64,000 nucleotides of DNA from Botryotinia globosa (GCA_014898425.1 RCSZ01000023.1:248001-312000); one strand, 5' to 3'. Positions 38,270-50,764 are shown, numbered from the stretch's first letter. The notes: generated by a model from the letters alone, not told the origin. Made by a program: numbers and translations.

Positions 38270-38900
38270 AAGAAATCAATAAATTAATAGAAAATAATAT
38301 ATTTCAACTTATAAAACTCATAGATATACCTATAGATATCAAAATATTTAATTTACATTTTATTAATAAGATTAAAAATAAAAGAATTAATAAGGTATTC
38401 CCAAAATCTCAATTAATAATATAAATATAAAAAGATTAAGGAAAAAATGCTATTTTAATATAATTATTTATTATACAATATATTAATTCATATATTATAT
38501 TAATAATAATAATTATATTATTTAAAAATTAAGTTATTATAAGTATTTGTGATATTATATAAGTATATATATAATCAATATTAAATTTAATTTGAAAATT
38601 CTATATACAATCTTTAATAAAAATGAATATTCTAAAAGATTTCATTCTACAAATAATATAATTATTATATAATATTTCAAAAGCAGATAATTATTGATTT
38701 AATATCTATTATAAATATTATACTAATACTTTCAAAATAATATAATGTATTTGAAGAGTATATATAATAATGATATATCAGTCAAAGGTATCTTTTGATT
38801 TATTATATACTATACAAATAATCAATTTAAAAGAAGAAAATATTAATTCTCTTAACAAATATTTTCAATAATAAATCGATAATTCAAAAAAAGAATTATA
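38270..38900 (+). pseudogene. Copia K reverse transcriptase remnant
   Basis: The frame starting near 38272 reads KEINKLIENNIFQLI, then FNLHFINKIKNK, then FPKSQLII and GKNAILI, ending in a mutated Q-S-P-T-I-Q segment (FIIQYINSYIIL). This follows the fungal Copia reverse transcriptase N-terminus step by step (E-I-D-x-L, F-x-x-R-F-V-x-x-I-K, K-S-R-L-V-V-Q, GK, L-T-Q-S-P-T-I-Q-R). Stops fall at expected RIP codons. The later active-site motif is not cleanly readable. Confidence 0.85.
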
Positions 38901-38984
38901 ATTTGTTCCCCTTAATATAAATTCTTTTAAATTGATTATTTTTATAGATATATCTTTTACTAATAATAAAGATTTGTTCTTTGA

Positions 38985-39335
38985 AATTAAATATATTATT
39001 ATTTTATAGGATAAATCTAATAGAGCTAATATTATTTATTAATTATCAATTAAATATAAAAAAGTTATTAGGAATATATTAATATTAGAACTTTATAATA
39101 TAGTTTTGGGTTTTGATATTAATATAGCAATTAAAAATATGTTTGATAAAATCTTCCCAAATTGTAATATATTATTAGTTATATATATTGATTTAAGATC
39201 ATTTTATAATTGTTTTATAAAGCTTGATATAATTATCAAAAAGAAACTAATAATTGATATAATAGTTATTTGGAAGGTATATAAGAAATAAGAAATTGTA
39301 GAGATCAAATAGATTAATAGAAAATCTAATCTAAT
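38985..39335 (+). pseudogene. Copia K RNase H remnant
   Basis: The frame gives DLFFEIKYIIIL, RANIIYQLSIK, then GFDINIAIKNMFDKIF, YIDLRSFYNCFIKL and KKKLIIDIIVIWKVYKKQEI. These match the fungal Copia RNase H pattern (D-A-x-x-x-A-x-x-x-x-W-S-S-x-K, then C-T-D-S-x-S-L-Y-x-x-L-V-K-L, then K-R-L-M-I-D-x-x-x-x-R). The stretch 39106-39291 is open for 61 residues by chance. The catalytic C-T-D is read as Y-I-D. It ends about 180 bp before the 3' LTR. Confidence 0.9.
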
Positions 39336-39509
39336 TAATACAATAACTAAATTTAAACTATATTAAACCTTAAAGAACTTGATTAATAATAATATTATAA
39401 AAATTAAGATTATAGAATAAATTAAAAGAAATTAGGAGAATAGATGGTTATATAGATAAAGAGGTATTAATTAGAAGGATATAATTCAATGACTTTAGAG
39501 AATTGCTAG

Positions 39510-39671
39510 TATTGGAATAAGGATTATGTGATTGCATTAATACTTATATTAATACCTTAGTATTATAGTATGAATGTATTGTAGCCTTAGTTTTTAAAAT
39601 CTCAAGTAATATTATAATAGTGTGAATCATAGTACTATATTGTCTTTATCATCCCCATGGTGATACCAATA
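39510..39671 (+). repeat. 3' LTR of Copia K
   Basis: This 162 bp LTR pairs gap-free with 33658-33819. Its first 75 bases are almost fully AT-converted relative to the 5' LTR, while a GC-rich piece CATCCCCATGGTGATACC survives near its end. Confidence 0.95.
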
Positions 39672-39676
39672 ATATC

Positions 39677-40080
39677 TAAATATATTTTCTTTATATATAA
39701 AGAAATCTTTTTATATAATTAAAAAAAAATTAACTATCGTTTTAAGCTTTACTAAATTAAAGTATTATAGATTATATAAAGCTATTATAAAAGTTTTATA
39801 AATTAAATAATTCCCTAAAAAACTAATTAAATTGAACTATAAATATTCAAAAACTAAAAAGATTAAAATCATTAACAATAATCAGAACAATCTAATATTT
39901 ATTAGAAATCTAGAAATCCATTAATAAATTAAATATATAGTAATAGAATATTATTATATTTATAAATAAATAATTCTAAATTATATAAATCTTTAATTTA
40001 TATTAATTAATTATTAAATAGGTAATGGATTCAAAAAATATTTTTATTAAGCAAATATATAAGATTATTTTATATTAATA
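39677..40080 (+). pseudogene. Copia F RNase H remnant (continuation after Copia K)
   Basis: The frame resumes Copia F pol. It reads LTIVLSFTKLKYY (from V-A-L-S-S-T-E-A-E-Y), then NNQNNLIFIRNLEIH (from D-N-Q-x-A-x-x-L-x-x-N-P-E-x-H), IKYIVIEYYYIYK (from T-K-H-I-x-I-x-Y-H-x-I-R), NYINLQFI and QIGNGFKKYFY (from A-D-x-x-T-K). This is the canonical C-terminal part of Copia pol, and its family pattern differs from that of element K, confirming two separate elements. Confidence 0.88.
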
Positions 40081-42500
40081 TAATTTTAAATATATTTTTG
40101 ACTATCAATTTATTAATTTCTTTTTTTTTCAATTCTTTATATGTAATTGCATTTTTGAAATTAATAATAAAATAATTAAAATATTAATTTTATATATGAA
40201 TTTAAATTTTAAATATGATTATTTATAAAAAAGATATTGGTATAAATATTTAATTGTTTTTGAATAAATTTAAGAAGAATTTTTCAGGATTTGTAGTATA
40301 TGTGATAGATATATTAAATATAGATATTTTTATTTATTAGATTTTGATAGAGTTATTTTATATTTATTGTAATATTTTAGAATATAATTATTTCAATTAT
40401 TAAAATTAAAAGAATCAATACTTTTTTCATTATAATTTATTAATATATATTGAAATCTTTTAGGTTTATGAGGTAAATTATATGTATATATTTTTTTATT
40501 TATGTTGAGAAATAAAGTAGATTCTATTTATTTTTTAATAATTATTTTATTATTGTTTTTTGAATTAAAATAATATTATTTAATAATAAATTATAAAATG
40601 TGATTGTAAAGAGGTTGTTATATATATTTATAGTTTTTTAATTTTATATAAAATTATAAAGTTTGTAGATTTTTATTGTAGTTTTAAAGATTATAGTGGT
40701 TTATTATTAAATAGTAGATATTAAAGAGCTGTTTTTAATAATGTGGAGGAATGTATTTAAAATAAATAAAATAAGTATTAAATTGTTAGATTTAATATTA
40801 TTATTAATAGTTCTTATAATTATTTAAATTAAAATTATTTTATTAATATTGAATTTATAAATTTTATTATAAATAATTTTCTATGATTTATATAATGATG
40901 TATAAAATCTTTTAATAATATTTAAAGAATAATATATTTTTATAAAAAGTGTTTTTATTTAATTATTAAATAATTTGAAAATATATAGCTTTATCAATAT
41001 TATATAGAATAAGATTATTATTAATATTATTAAATTCAAAGTTTTTATTAAACAAAAAAAATTTAAATTTATTAAGTAATTTATTGTATGTTTGATAATA
41101 ATAATGAAATTTGATAAGTTGATTAATTAATTCAAAACTTTTATTATATTTAGAATATTTGGATATTTTATAGAATTTGGAAGTAGATAAATAATTAAAT
41201 TAATAATGAGTTTATTCTAATTTAATTTTAGTGAGATAATGTATATTATTAATAATAAAATAATCAATAAATTCTTGAATCTTAATATTTTATAATAAAA
41301 ATATATAATTAAAATATTAATATATAAAATGGATATTTTTAAATATAATAGTAACATTATTAAATTATTATATTTATTTTGATTGAATAAAATAAAAATA
41401 TAATATCAATTTTTATTATATTTTATTGAATATCTTTAAATAAAAGTTTTATACAAAATTGATTAATTGAGAAATTTGTTTTAATATTGAATCGAATTGT
41501 TATTTGATTAGTGATAGTTTTGTTGTATTTAATATATTTAATCTTTTTCATATTAAATATTAATTGTATTTAATAATCGATTTGTTAGGATATATATATA
41601 GTAATAAGCTGTTAGGACTTCAATCCCTGATACTATATCTTTTGGTTAGATTGTATATATAGTTTAATAATAAAGCTTATGATTTCTACTGATTGTTTTT
41701 GTATATATAATAAAGTATTAGGGATTAAGTCAAATAGATATTATTCTAGAATTTCTAATTAAAATTTGTTTGATTAGAAATAGATTTTTTTAATAAGAAA
41801 TGAATCAAAGGCGAGGATATATATATTTAATAATTGGATATTCTGAATTTATTAATAATTGTTTTTAATAATAAGAATATAGTTAATACAATTGTTGTAT
41901 TATATATTATATGATTAACTATATAAATAAATATTCTTTATAATTAGTTTTTTCGGGATGAAAAAAATAAAAGAGAAAAACTTTATTAGAATATATATAT
42001 AATAATAAGCTATTAGGATTTCAATCTCTGATATTATGTTTTTTGATTAGATTGTGTGCGTGGCTTAGTAGTAAAGCTTACGACTTCTACTGGTTGTTTT
42101 TGTGCACGTGACATGATTTTTAAACTATATTTATATTTATTATAATATTAAGAAATTTATTATTATTATATTATTTATCGATTTTAGAATATATATTAAT
42201 TCTTAATATATAAATGCTTATAGATTTATTAAAATTAATTATTATTAATGAATTATCATTAACATTTATTGATGTAAAAAATATTATAAAAATCTTTTCA
42301 GAATTATTTATATTAATAAAATATCAGTCAATAAAATATTTATGATTATTTTTAATATTTCTTATTTGTTTTTTTATTCAATATTGATTAGGAATTAATT
42401 ATATTATTTAATGAGGCTTTTATTATCAAAATTATTATATTTGATATAATGATTTATTTTAAATGAATCTTTTTCCTTTTAATATATTTATAGTATTTAT
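40080..42500 (-). mobile_element. Inverted fragment of an F-type Copia (element J)
   Basis: Read on the minus strand, 40085-40350 matches Copia F at about 29410-29690 closely, including CAATTACATATAAAGAAT and the following lysine-rich stretch. Matching continues with less certainty toward the gag region. It therefore lies head-on against the RNase H end of F. A TRIM copy (41583-42113) is inserted in it. The outer end near 42500 is a guess; no LTR was found. Confidence 0.55.
41583..42113 (-). mobile_element. TRIM-like element, copy T2 (531 bp)
   Basis: This is the reverse complement of the same element as 31477-32006. Its ends on the plus strand are TGTTAGG at 41583 and GTGCACGTGACA at 42113, that is TG...CA in both orientations. 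The flanking bases cgatt (41578-41582) and tgatt (42114-42118) are a 5 bp target duplication differing by one transition. The right-hand terminal repeat (about 41985-42113) is the best-preserved copy in the window and shows the intact CACGTG and the D-arm-like sequence TGGCTTAGTAGTAAAGC at 42061-42077. Confidence 0.9.
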
Positions 42501-44175
42501 AATTCTTTTTGTTTTTATTAAATAATATAAAGAAAAGTTGTTTATTAATATATTTATTATAAAGTTTTCAAAAAAAGAAACTTGAAAATCTATTATTATA
42601 GAAATATCAATTTATGAGAAATACTTTAATAAATATATTTTATTTTAGAAATAATTTTCAATAAAAATTAATAATTTAATTAATTTAGTGAATAAGATTT
42701 GAAATGTTTAATTGAAAATTATGTATTATAAAATAATTTTCTGGAATATTATTATATATCAATAGAATTTTAATGTAATATGATTAAAAGTTATATATAA
42801 CTGGAAAAATAATATATTGAAAAAAGTATAAATCCTTAATTATTTTATTGAATATTTTTTAAAAATCTATATTAGAATTATTTTTGATAAAGGGTCTAAA
42901 AAAGATTTTATTTTATTAATATTTGAATTCTTTAGAATTATTAATCATTATATTATATAATCTTTAAAATGTATTAAAAAGGTTATTTAGACTTACCTAA
43001 TTATATTTGAAAATTAATTAGAAAAACTATTATAATTATCCCGAATAATATTAATACTCTGTAATAATATTCCTTAAATATAATACTAGAGCACAGCTGT
43101 TCGTTGAATATTAAAATCACATCAAAACTTATTTAATTTATTAATATATCTTTTAATAATATTATAATTTATATATAATAAATTTTATATTAATCTTTTT
43201 GATTTTAATTACATTTTAATAAAAACAAAATTATTTATTTTCAGAATTTTTATTAATTATAAAATCTACATAAAAATTTAATATATATTTGAAATATCGA
43301 AATTTTTAAATAAAATAAGTTAAAATTAAAAACTTTTTTTTTAATATCAATTTAATTTTATCAATCATAATATTTCTAGATTTTCAAATTATAATAAATA
43401 TAAGAATTAAGATTTTTAATATATAATAAAAATATCAATAAAATTTAATTCAATCTAATAATTTTTAATATTTTATTTTGAATGAATATTAATTATTTAA
43501 AAAAATTAAGATTTAATATTTATATATAATATCTTTTATAAATCTAAAATTCTTTTATTAGAATCTATAAAGTCAGAATTTAATTATTAATATTCTTAAT
43601 AATTTATAAATTATATCGATTTTATTTCTTTGAAATTTCTTTATAGAAATTTAATTATATTTTTATAAATTTTTTTAATATTTTTGTATAATATAAAATC
43701 AATTTCATTAATCAAAAAGTAGATAATATATAATAAAAAGAAAAAAATTTCTTTAAAAAGATAAAAAGAAATTTATTAAAAATATAAAAAAGAAATTTCT
43801 GAATTGTTTAAGATTTATAGTTTATAGAAATATTAAAATAAAGATTCAGGATTTATTTAAAAAAGATTTTAATTATCTAAAACTTTATATTATTAAAATT
43901 AATATATTCCTATTTTAAATAAAATAAAAAGATTATATAAATAATAGTTATAATTATATATATAAAATAATGATAAATCTATATATAATATCATTCAAAA
44001 TACTTTCTAAAATATATAATAGAATTATAATATTACAAAATTAAAAACCCAGAATTATATATTAAAGAATCCCTTCTTTTCTTTATAATTTTTAAACTCT
44101 TTATATAATATATTATCTCAAATCTTTAATTCAATATATATCAGTATTTTTCGAAGGATTCCTCTAATTAAAAAT
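42501..44175. other. Degenerate AT-rich sequence, unassigned
   Basis: RIP-converted sequence with no domain I can name. One GC-bearing island, GAGCACAGCTGTTCG, lies near 43089-43103. It is probably more transposon debris. Confidence 0.4.
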
Positions 44176-44415
44176 TAATACTATTATTATTACTATTACT
44201 ATTTTTACTATTACTATTATTATTACTATTACTATTCTTACTATTACTATTATTATTACTATTATTATTACTATTATTACTACTATTATTATTACTATTA
44301 TTACTATTATTACTACTATTATTACTATTACTATTACTATTACTATTATTATTATTATTACTACTACTACTACTATTACTATTACTATTACTATTATTAC
44401 TACTACTACTACTAT

Positions 44416-44459
<44 letters not shown>

Positions 44460-44465
44460 TTATCA
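44176..44465. repeat. ATT/ACT triplet microsatellite, about 290 bp
   Basis: The tract is built from TAT, TAC and ACT triplets, graded from mixed ATTACT near the left to almost pure ACT repeats near 44400-44460. It explains the polyvaline/isoleucine minus-strand reading frame at 44164-44466, which is not a gene. Confidence 0.97.
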
Positions 44466-45312
44466 CTATTAATTATTCAATATAATATCAATTATTAGCA
44501 ATTAACTTTAATCAATAAATCTAATCATCTATAGAACAATTAACTAAGCTCTTCTCTATATAAAAAACCTCTAAAATATTATATAAAGATTCTATCTTCC
44601 CAATAATACAAAATAAAAGCACTACTAACATCTCACAAACATTATATAAGAAATATCTTCTCAATAATGTAAAATAATTACACTATCAATATTTCACAAA
44701 TATTACCTAAAATAAAATTCTGTTTTATAGAAAAGAATCTCTTTTTTTTTAATATTTTTTTCTTTCCTTTTTATTCAATTATTCTATTTCATATCAAAAA
44801 ATTTACAAAGATATATTACAAAAATATATTATAAAAATGCTTTATAAATATTTTGAAGATTTTATACTAAAGATTTTCTTTTTTAGTTCTCTTTCAATTC
44901 AATCTTAACAAAAATAAAGATATTTTGATAATTTAGATAATATCAATTTAAATAATATTAATTTAAATAATATCAATTATATATCGATAATATATTTATA
45001 AATATACTATAAATATATTATAGCCTAAATGAAATCTAAAACTTTCAAAAAGATTATCTTCAAAGCCTCTTAAAGTTTTTAAAACTTTTCCTAAAAAATA
45101 ATCAATAATTTACTATAACAAATTAAATAAAAATAATTATTAAAATCAATATGAAATAATAATTAATATAAATATAAACGTAGATTTATTATAAAACATT
45201 TCATTAAATCCTTTAAACCCTTTTTCTAAAATTATATATATATATATAAACTTTTCACTTTTGAACTAATAATTAGCTCGATATTGATTTCATATTATAT
45301 AGTAACCGTATA
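44466..45312. other. Degenerate AT-rich sequence, unassigned
   Basis: No coding or structured signal recognised. Three short direct repeats of the type taatatcaatttaaataatat occur near 44938-44985. Confidence 0.4.
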
Positions 45313-46661
45313 CAGATAATAGTCAAAACGCGTAAATTTTATTATTTTATATATATTGCTTTCAATATTTATAATTTATTTTATTAATTATACTATTAAT
45401 ATATATTCTTTCAAAATCAATTGATAATAATAACGTTCTTTAGAAATGTTTCAATCTATATAATAGAAATAGAATATTAGGAATAGTTTTGATAGATATT
45501 ACTTTTATAAAAATTGTGAATATTCTGGGAGTTGTTTATATAATAATATTTTATATTATTAAGATAGATGAATTATATAATAATAAAAAGGATCTATTTA
45601 AAAAGTATAGAAGAAGATTTTATATAGATAGAAAGGAATACAAAATAGTATGATATATATGTTTATAATATAAATTGATTTATTAGAAAACAATTGTAGT
45701 TTGTAGGCTTAAAATTAAAAGGGATATTATCAAGAGGATTTTTAAGATATATGGAATTATTAATTGGAGAATTAGAAAAAGATTTGAATTTATAAAAGAA
45801 TATATTATTAAAAGATTGATATAGTATTGAAACTATAGAAAATGAATAATAGAGAAATGAGGGTTAATTTTTTGATTGAATAAATGATTTGTAAAATAGA
45901 GAAAAGGGAAAAAATAGGAATGAATATTCTATTTTTCAATTCAGAAATGGGATTAGAATATAATTCAAATTTATAATGTATATAAAAATATAAAGGTTAT
46001 AATATAGAAAGATTTTTGTAATATTAAAAAAAGTAAATTATATATTATAAATAGGGATTTCGAAAATAAGAAATTTGGATATAATGTTAATTTTTATTTA
46101 TAAGGAAGTAGTTTTTTATTAAAAGGTATTGGATAAGAGGTATCAATTTATATAGGATAATGTTTCTATATATTAAGCTTGTAAGATAGTAGTTTGGTTT
46201 TAGGAAAAGAGTATTCTTTTAATTGATTTCTAGTCTTTTTATAATTTCGATTTCAATTTTATAGAATATATATAGTAGTATTTAAAAATATATATTTTCG
46301 AAATATTTTTGGATATTGTAGTGAATAAAAGTTGATTAGAATATGTTAGGTAAAAATTAAAATGTGTTTTATAGGTAGTTTGGGATATATTGAATAATAA
46401 TTTATTTATAAAATTAGGAGTTAGTATAGAAAGTAGAATAGAGGTTTATATTAAAATAAAGTATTAATATATTAAATATTAGAAGATATAATATATTTAT
46501 GATTACGAAATTTTATATTATTAGAATATATATATATATATAAATATAAATATATTATCAAAAATTTAAAATGTAATATTGATTGATTGATTTAATAATA
46601 TAGATTGAATAAATTATAATTGAAATCAAAATCCGGGGAAATCCTGGGCGACAACTATCTG
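45313..46661 (+). mobile_element. Tc1/mariner-like transposon (RIP-mutated, 1.35 kb)
   Basis: The length suits a full Tc1/mariner element. The ends start CAGATARTWGTC in inverted orientation (45313-45324 and 46650-46661), and TA dinucleotides flank both sides (45311-45312, 46662-46663). The right end is GC-rich (CCGGGGAAATCCTGGGCG near 46633-46650) while the left is AT-converted, so the inverted repeats match only partially beyond the first dozen bases. It contains a transposase remnant on the plus strand. Confidence 0.8.
45690..46470 (+). pseudogene. Tc1/mariner transposase remnant
   Basis: Plus-strand frames show a Tc1-type DDE transposase. Near 45930-46100, fragments correspond to the first D region and a YNIERFL segment. 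Around 46140-46330 the frames correspond to the Q-D-N-A-P-x-H-x-A region and to the N-P-I-E-H-x-W block (seen as LQNIYSSIQKYIFSKYF). Near 46370-46455 there is a C-terminal stretch NNNLFIKLGVSIESRIEVYIK that matches the Tc1 pattern L-x-x-S-M-x-x-R-x-x-x-x-I-x-A-K-G-G-x-T-x-Y. Frameshifts and RIP stops make it non-functional. The catalytic residues are not all readable. Confidence 0.8.
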
Positions 46662-46663
46662 TA

Positions 46664-49600
46664 CCTTAGTATTGTATTAATATTATAAATTTGAAAATCT
46701 AAAAAAAAATTAAATTGAAAATTCATAAAAAAAAATCGATTTATTATTATATAATATTTCTTCCTTTTTCTTTTAAATTTTTATTTAAATTTTTAAATGT
46801 TATTTGTATTTTTTCAATCTTATTTATATTTTTTTAATTTTATTTATATTCAAATAAATTACCTTTATATTAAATTAATAATTATATTATTTGAATATAT
46901 AAATTATAATATTAAAATAATTTTATTAATAACAAATATTTTATACTCAATATAATCCTGTTTTAATTATTTATATAAATTTTAATATTAAAACTTTAAT
47001 CTTTTGAAAAAAACTTAATTTTGAAATTAATATCATAAAAACTATATCATTTTAAATCCTTAATTTATTGCATATATTTTTTTATTGATTTAATTTATAT
47101 TGATTTTAATTTATTAATTTTAATATACTAATTTCAATAAATTCATTTGAATCGATTTATAATTATTATTGGAAGTTATAGCATATACTCTAAGCTACTA
47201 TGCATATATTACTTCCACTTTGTAATTAGATTTTATCTCTATATAATTAATCTATATAATCAATAATATATATATTCCATTAGCTTATTTCTTTATTGTA
47301 AATAAATTGTAAGTCTGATAGTTCTATAATAAAATTAAAGTCAAAAACTTTTTAAATAATTTATATTATTAAAATAGAAATTAATAATAAAAAACTTCTA
47401 TATAATATGATATTAACATATAAGATATATATATCATAAACAGATTATTAAATAATAATAATAAAATAACTATTTATATTATAGCTTTTCTTTAAATAAA
47501 AAAACTATAAGTTATTATTAAAAGAATTCTTCATTTCAATTTAATATTGAAAAGCATTATTAACTATATAATATTTAATATCATTTCAAAAATCATTATT
47601 TACAAATCAAAATTCATTATTTTCAATTATTCTATTTTAAAAAGAATTTCTATTTTCAAATATTAGTATATACAAAACTAAAACAATATAATTTAAATAA
47701 TTCCTTTTCTATTCTTTCATTCTATTATCAAATTATACTTAAATTATCAATATAAATTTTCTATTTATAGAATCTTAAGATAAATGAAGATACTAAATTC
47801 AAAACTTTTTTAAGTATATTTCTTTTTTTATTTAAAAGAATTGTAAATATTAAATTTATTAAATAAAAATTCATGTTTGAGAAAACAATTGGTTTATGTA
47901 TATAAAAAGATCTTATATAAATATATATATAAATTGTAATAGTTAATAATTTAATTTAGGATTTTGAAGAATCTCAAATCTCTAATAATAATAAAAATAT
48001 TACTATTACGATTCAATTTAATATTGATAAAAAGATTATTTTTTTCAAAAATAATATTAATATATTATTTTATATTTATTATTTATTATCTAATAATAAT
48101 AAAACTCTAATATAAAAATATAATATAATAAAAAACTTTGAAATTATTTGATCACGAAATATTCTAAAATCAATAATATTGTAATAAATAGATACCTTTT
48201 TAAAATCAAGATTTTCTTTTTAATAATACTCTTAATATAATTGTTATGATTAATACTTTTAAATAATAAGTTTATCAATATAAATAAATGTCAATAAATA
48301 ATTAATAATATAATTCATTTTATAATTTATATTAAATCAAATGTTATATTTAATGTCAAAAGATTAATATAAATTATATTTAATTCTATTAAACACTATA
48401 ATATTATATTTAAAAATCTTATAAAATATTAAAAATCAATTATTAAACAAAAACTACATTTTAGATTTAGAAAAATTTAATCAAATATTCATAAAAAATA
48501 TAATCTCTTAAAATATACACTAATGTAATATAAAGTAAATAAATAATAAAATCAATCGAAAAGATATTCTTAATAAAATCATATTATTTTATTATAAATC
48601 AATCTCATAAATGAATAAAAAATAAATATTTATTTATAACTATATTTAATATAAAAACTAAATATATTTCTATGACAATATTTATTAAATAAAAATAATA
48701 AATAACCCGACTCTTTATAAATTTAGAACAACTATAATATATCAAAAATAAGAACAAAATTTAAATACTTAAAAATAATTAAAAATATTAATATTAACCA
48801 AAAATTAATATCTATACAGATAATTAAAGCATATTAATATAAATCATCACTTTATTTCAAATTTTATAAAAAAATATTTAATTTTAAAAAAAATAATAAA
48901 ATTTTATAAAAACAAATATTTTGAATGAATCTTGGGTTTTTAATGATATTTATAATAAAATTGTTTAATTATTTTATATTACTTATGAATATAATCTTAA
49001 AAGTTATAAAATTGTTTGGCTAATTTAAAAATTGTATATTCTATGGGTATTAGAGAAATAAATAATATTAAAAAGAGGTTTTTAATTGAAATAAAAGAAA
49101 AAATAGATTTGGAATTGATAAAGATTAGTATTAATAATATTATAAATTCGAAAAATATCGAAAAAGGTATATTTTTATTCTAAATATGATTTGAAAAGAA
49201 AATATTTATAATATATTATAATAAACTTGAAGTTAGATTTATATTCTAAATCCTAGAAATTGGATATAATGAAAATATTAATCAAACCTCGAAAATACTT
49301 TATATAAAGAATCAGTTTCTTTTTATACTATAACTTTGCTAATTTCAATTTTGAATTCTTTTTTTATTATTACTTTACTAACTTCAACTTTAATTAAATA
49401 ATTAGAAAGAAAATAATTAAATTTAAATTAAATTCAATAATAATATTGAATTATTTATAAACTCTTGAATACTTATTAATTGATAATAAGAATTTGATAT
49501 AAATATACTATTATTATTCAATATTTTATTATTATTTAAATCCCCTATTCTTGTTTCTTATATTATATTAATTATATTTATTAATCATATTACTATTTTA

Positions 49601-50764
49601 ATTGAATCAATTACTAAATTCATTTTCTTCATTTTTTCGAAGATTATAAATTCATATTTAATATATTCTTTATTTACTTTTTCTTTTTTAAATCGAATTT
49701 GTCTTGTTTATTCTTCAAGTTTAACAATCAATTCGATTTAAGAAAATATCAATAAAAAAGAATTCGATTATATATTTAAAGGATTTTCAATTAATAAATT
49801 ATCATTTAAAAATATTAGAATATTAGAATTAAATTGAAATCTATTAGAAAATATATTAATCAATATATTCAATAAAAAGGATTTATAAACAATAAAATCA
49901 AATAAACTAATAATAATATATAAATAATATCAATATTATTAAATATATCAATTACTATTTCTTTTAAAAGCTATTATTTCTTTTTATATAAACTTTTATA
50001 ATCTATTACAACTTTTTTTAATTAAATTCGAATTTATTATTGTAATTAATATAATAAAAATAATCTTAGAATTGATTTGAATTATATATATTAAAAAAAA
50101 AGTTTAATAAAAAAATATCAATATAGTTTAATACAATTCTAATTTAATATTTATAACTTGATATCCTGATTTAATATTTACAATTTAATATAATATCATT
50201 TACTTTGATATTATATTCATTTTCAGCCTCTTTATTATATAGATTATTATAATTTCATCAAAATCTTTATAATATTTATATTACATTTTTTTTTTATAAG
50301 ATTAATCTTTTAATTATTAATTTCGTTTTTTTAAATATCAATCTTTTTATAATTATAAATCAAGAGTAATTGATTCTATATTAAAAGAATAAATTACAAA
50401 CTTTTCGAATCATTTTTTTTACAAATATTATAAACTTCAAAGATTTGATTTTGAAATAATAAAATAGTTATTAAATATTCAATATTCGAATAAATATATA
50501 AAAAAGAATTATTTGTAAAGATATTTATAAAAGAAGAAAATTAATATATAACAAACTCATTTGAATCTAACAATTAAAGTTTTTTCTTTTTTATATAAAA
50601 ATGATTATTAATATTATTCACTTTTTTAACTTTTTTAATATTAATATACTTTTTTAATTATCTAGAGTTTCTATAAGATAATATTATAAAGTTATAAATA
50701 GATTACTAATTGAGATAGATATTATAATATTATAAAATATTAATAAAATTCAAAAAAAAAACCT
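46664..50764. other. Degenerate AT-rich block, unassigned (4.1 kb)
   Basis: I see no motif I can name on either strand. It contains an imperfect hairpin (GGAAGT at 47171-47176 against ACTTCC at 47211-47216) and scattered short microsatellite-like stretches. Composition and texture suggest old transposon sequence. Confidence 0.4.

Larger units (their letters stand above)
33658..39671 (+). mobile_element. K: complete Ty1/Copia LTR retrotransposon (RIP-mutated)
   Basis: This 6,014 bp element on the plus strand has 162 bp LTRs at 33658-33819 and 39510-39671 and a 5 bp target duplication, atatc (33653-33657 and 39672-39676). The LTRs align without gaps and every difference I checked is a transition. 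The internal part shows gag, zinc-knuckle, protease, integrase, reverse transcriptase and RNase H remnants in Copia order. It is inserted in the reverse transcriptase/RNase H region of Copia F, whose coding frame resumes at 39677. The 5' LTR is strikingly less mutated than the 3' LTR. Confidence 0.95.
27815..40080 (+). mobile_element. Copia element F, interrupted by a TRIM and by Copia K
   Basis: A Ty1/Copia element is read on the plus strand in the pieces 27815-31476, 32007-33657 and 39677-40080. Remnants of gag, protease, integrase, linker, reverse transcriptase and RNase H appear in that order across the pieces, with both insertions cutting the chain cleanly. The first 190 bp (27815-28010) recur at 52245-52440 and may be LTR or leader. 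No 3' LTR was found: at about 40080 the sequence switches to an inverted piece of the same family. It is heavily RIP-mutated. Confidence 0.8.

Noticed and set aside
44164..44466. 100-residue polyvaline/isoleucine ORF
   Set aside because: Pure translation of the ATT/ACT microsatellite.
47171..47216. Hairpin GGAAGT...ACTTCC as a small inverted-repeat element
   Set aside because: The pairing is imperfect beyond six bases and no second copy or target duplication is visible.
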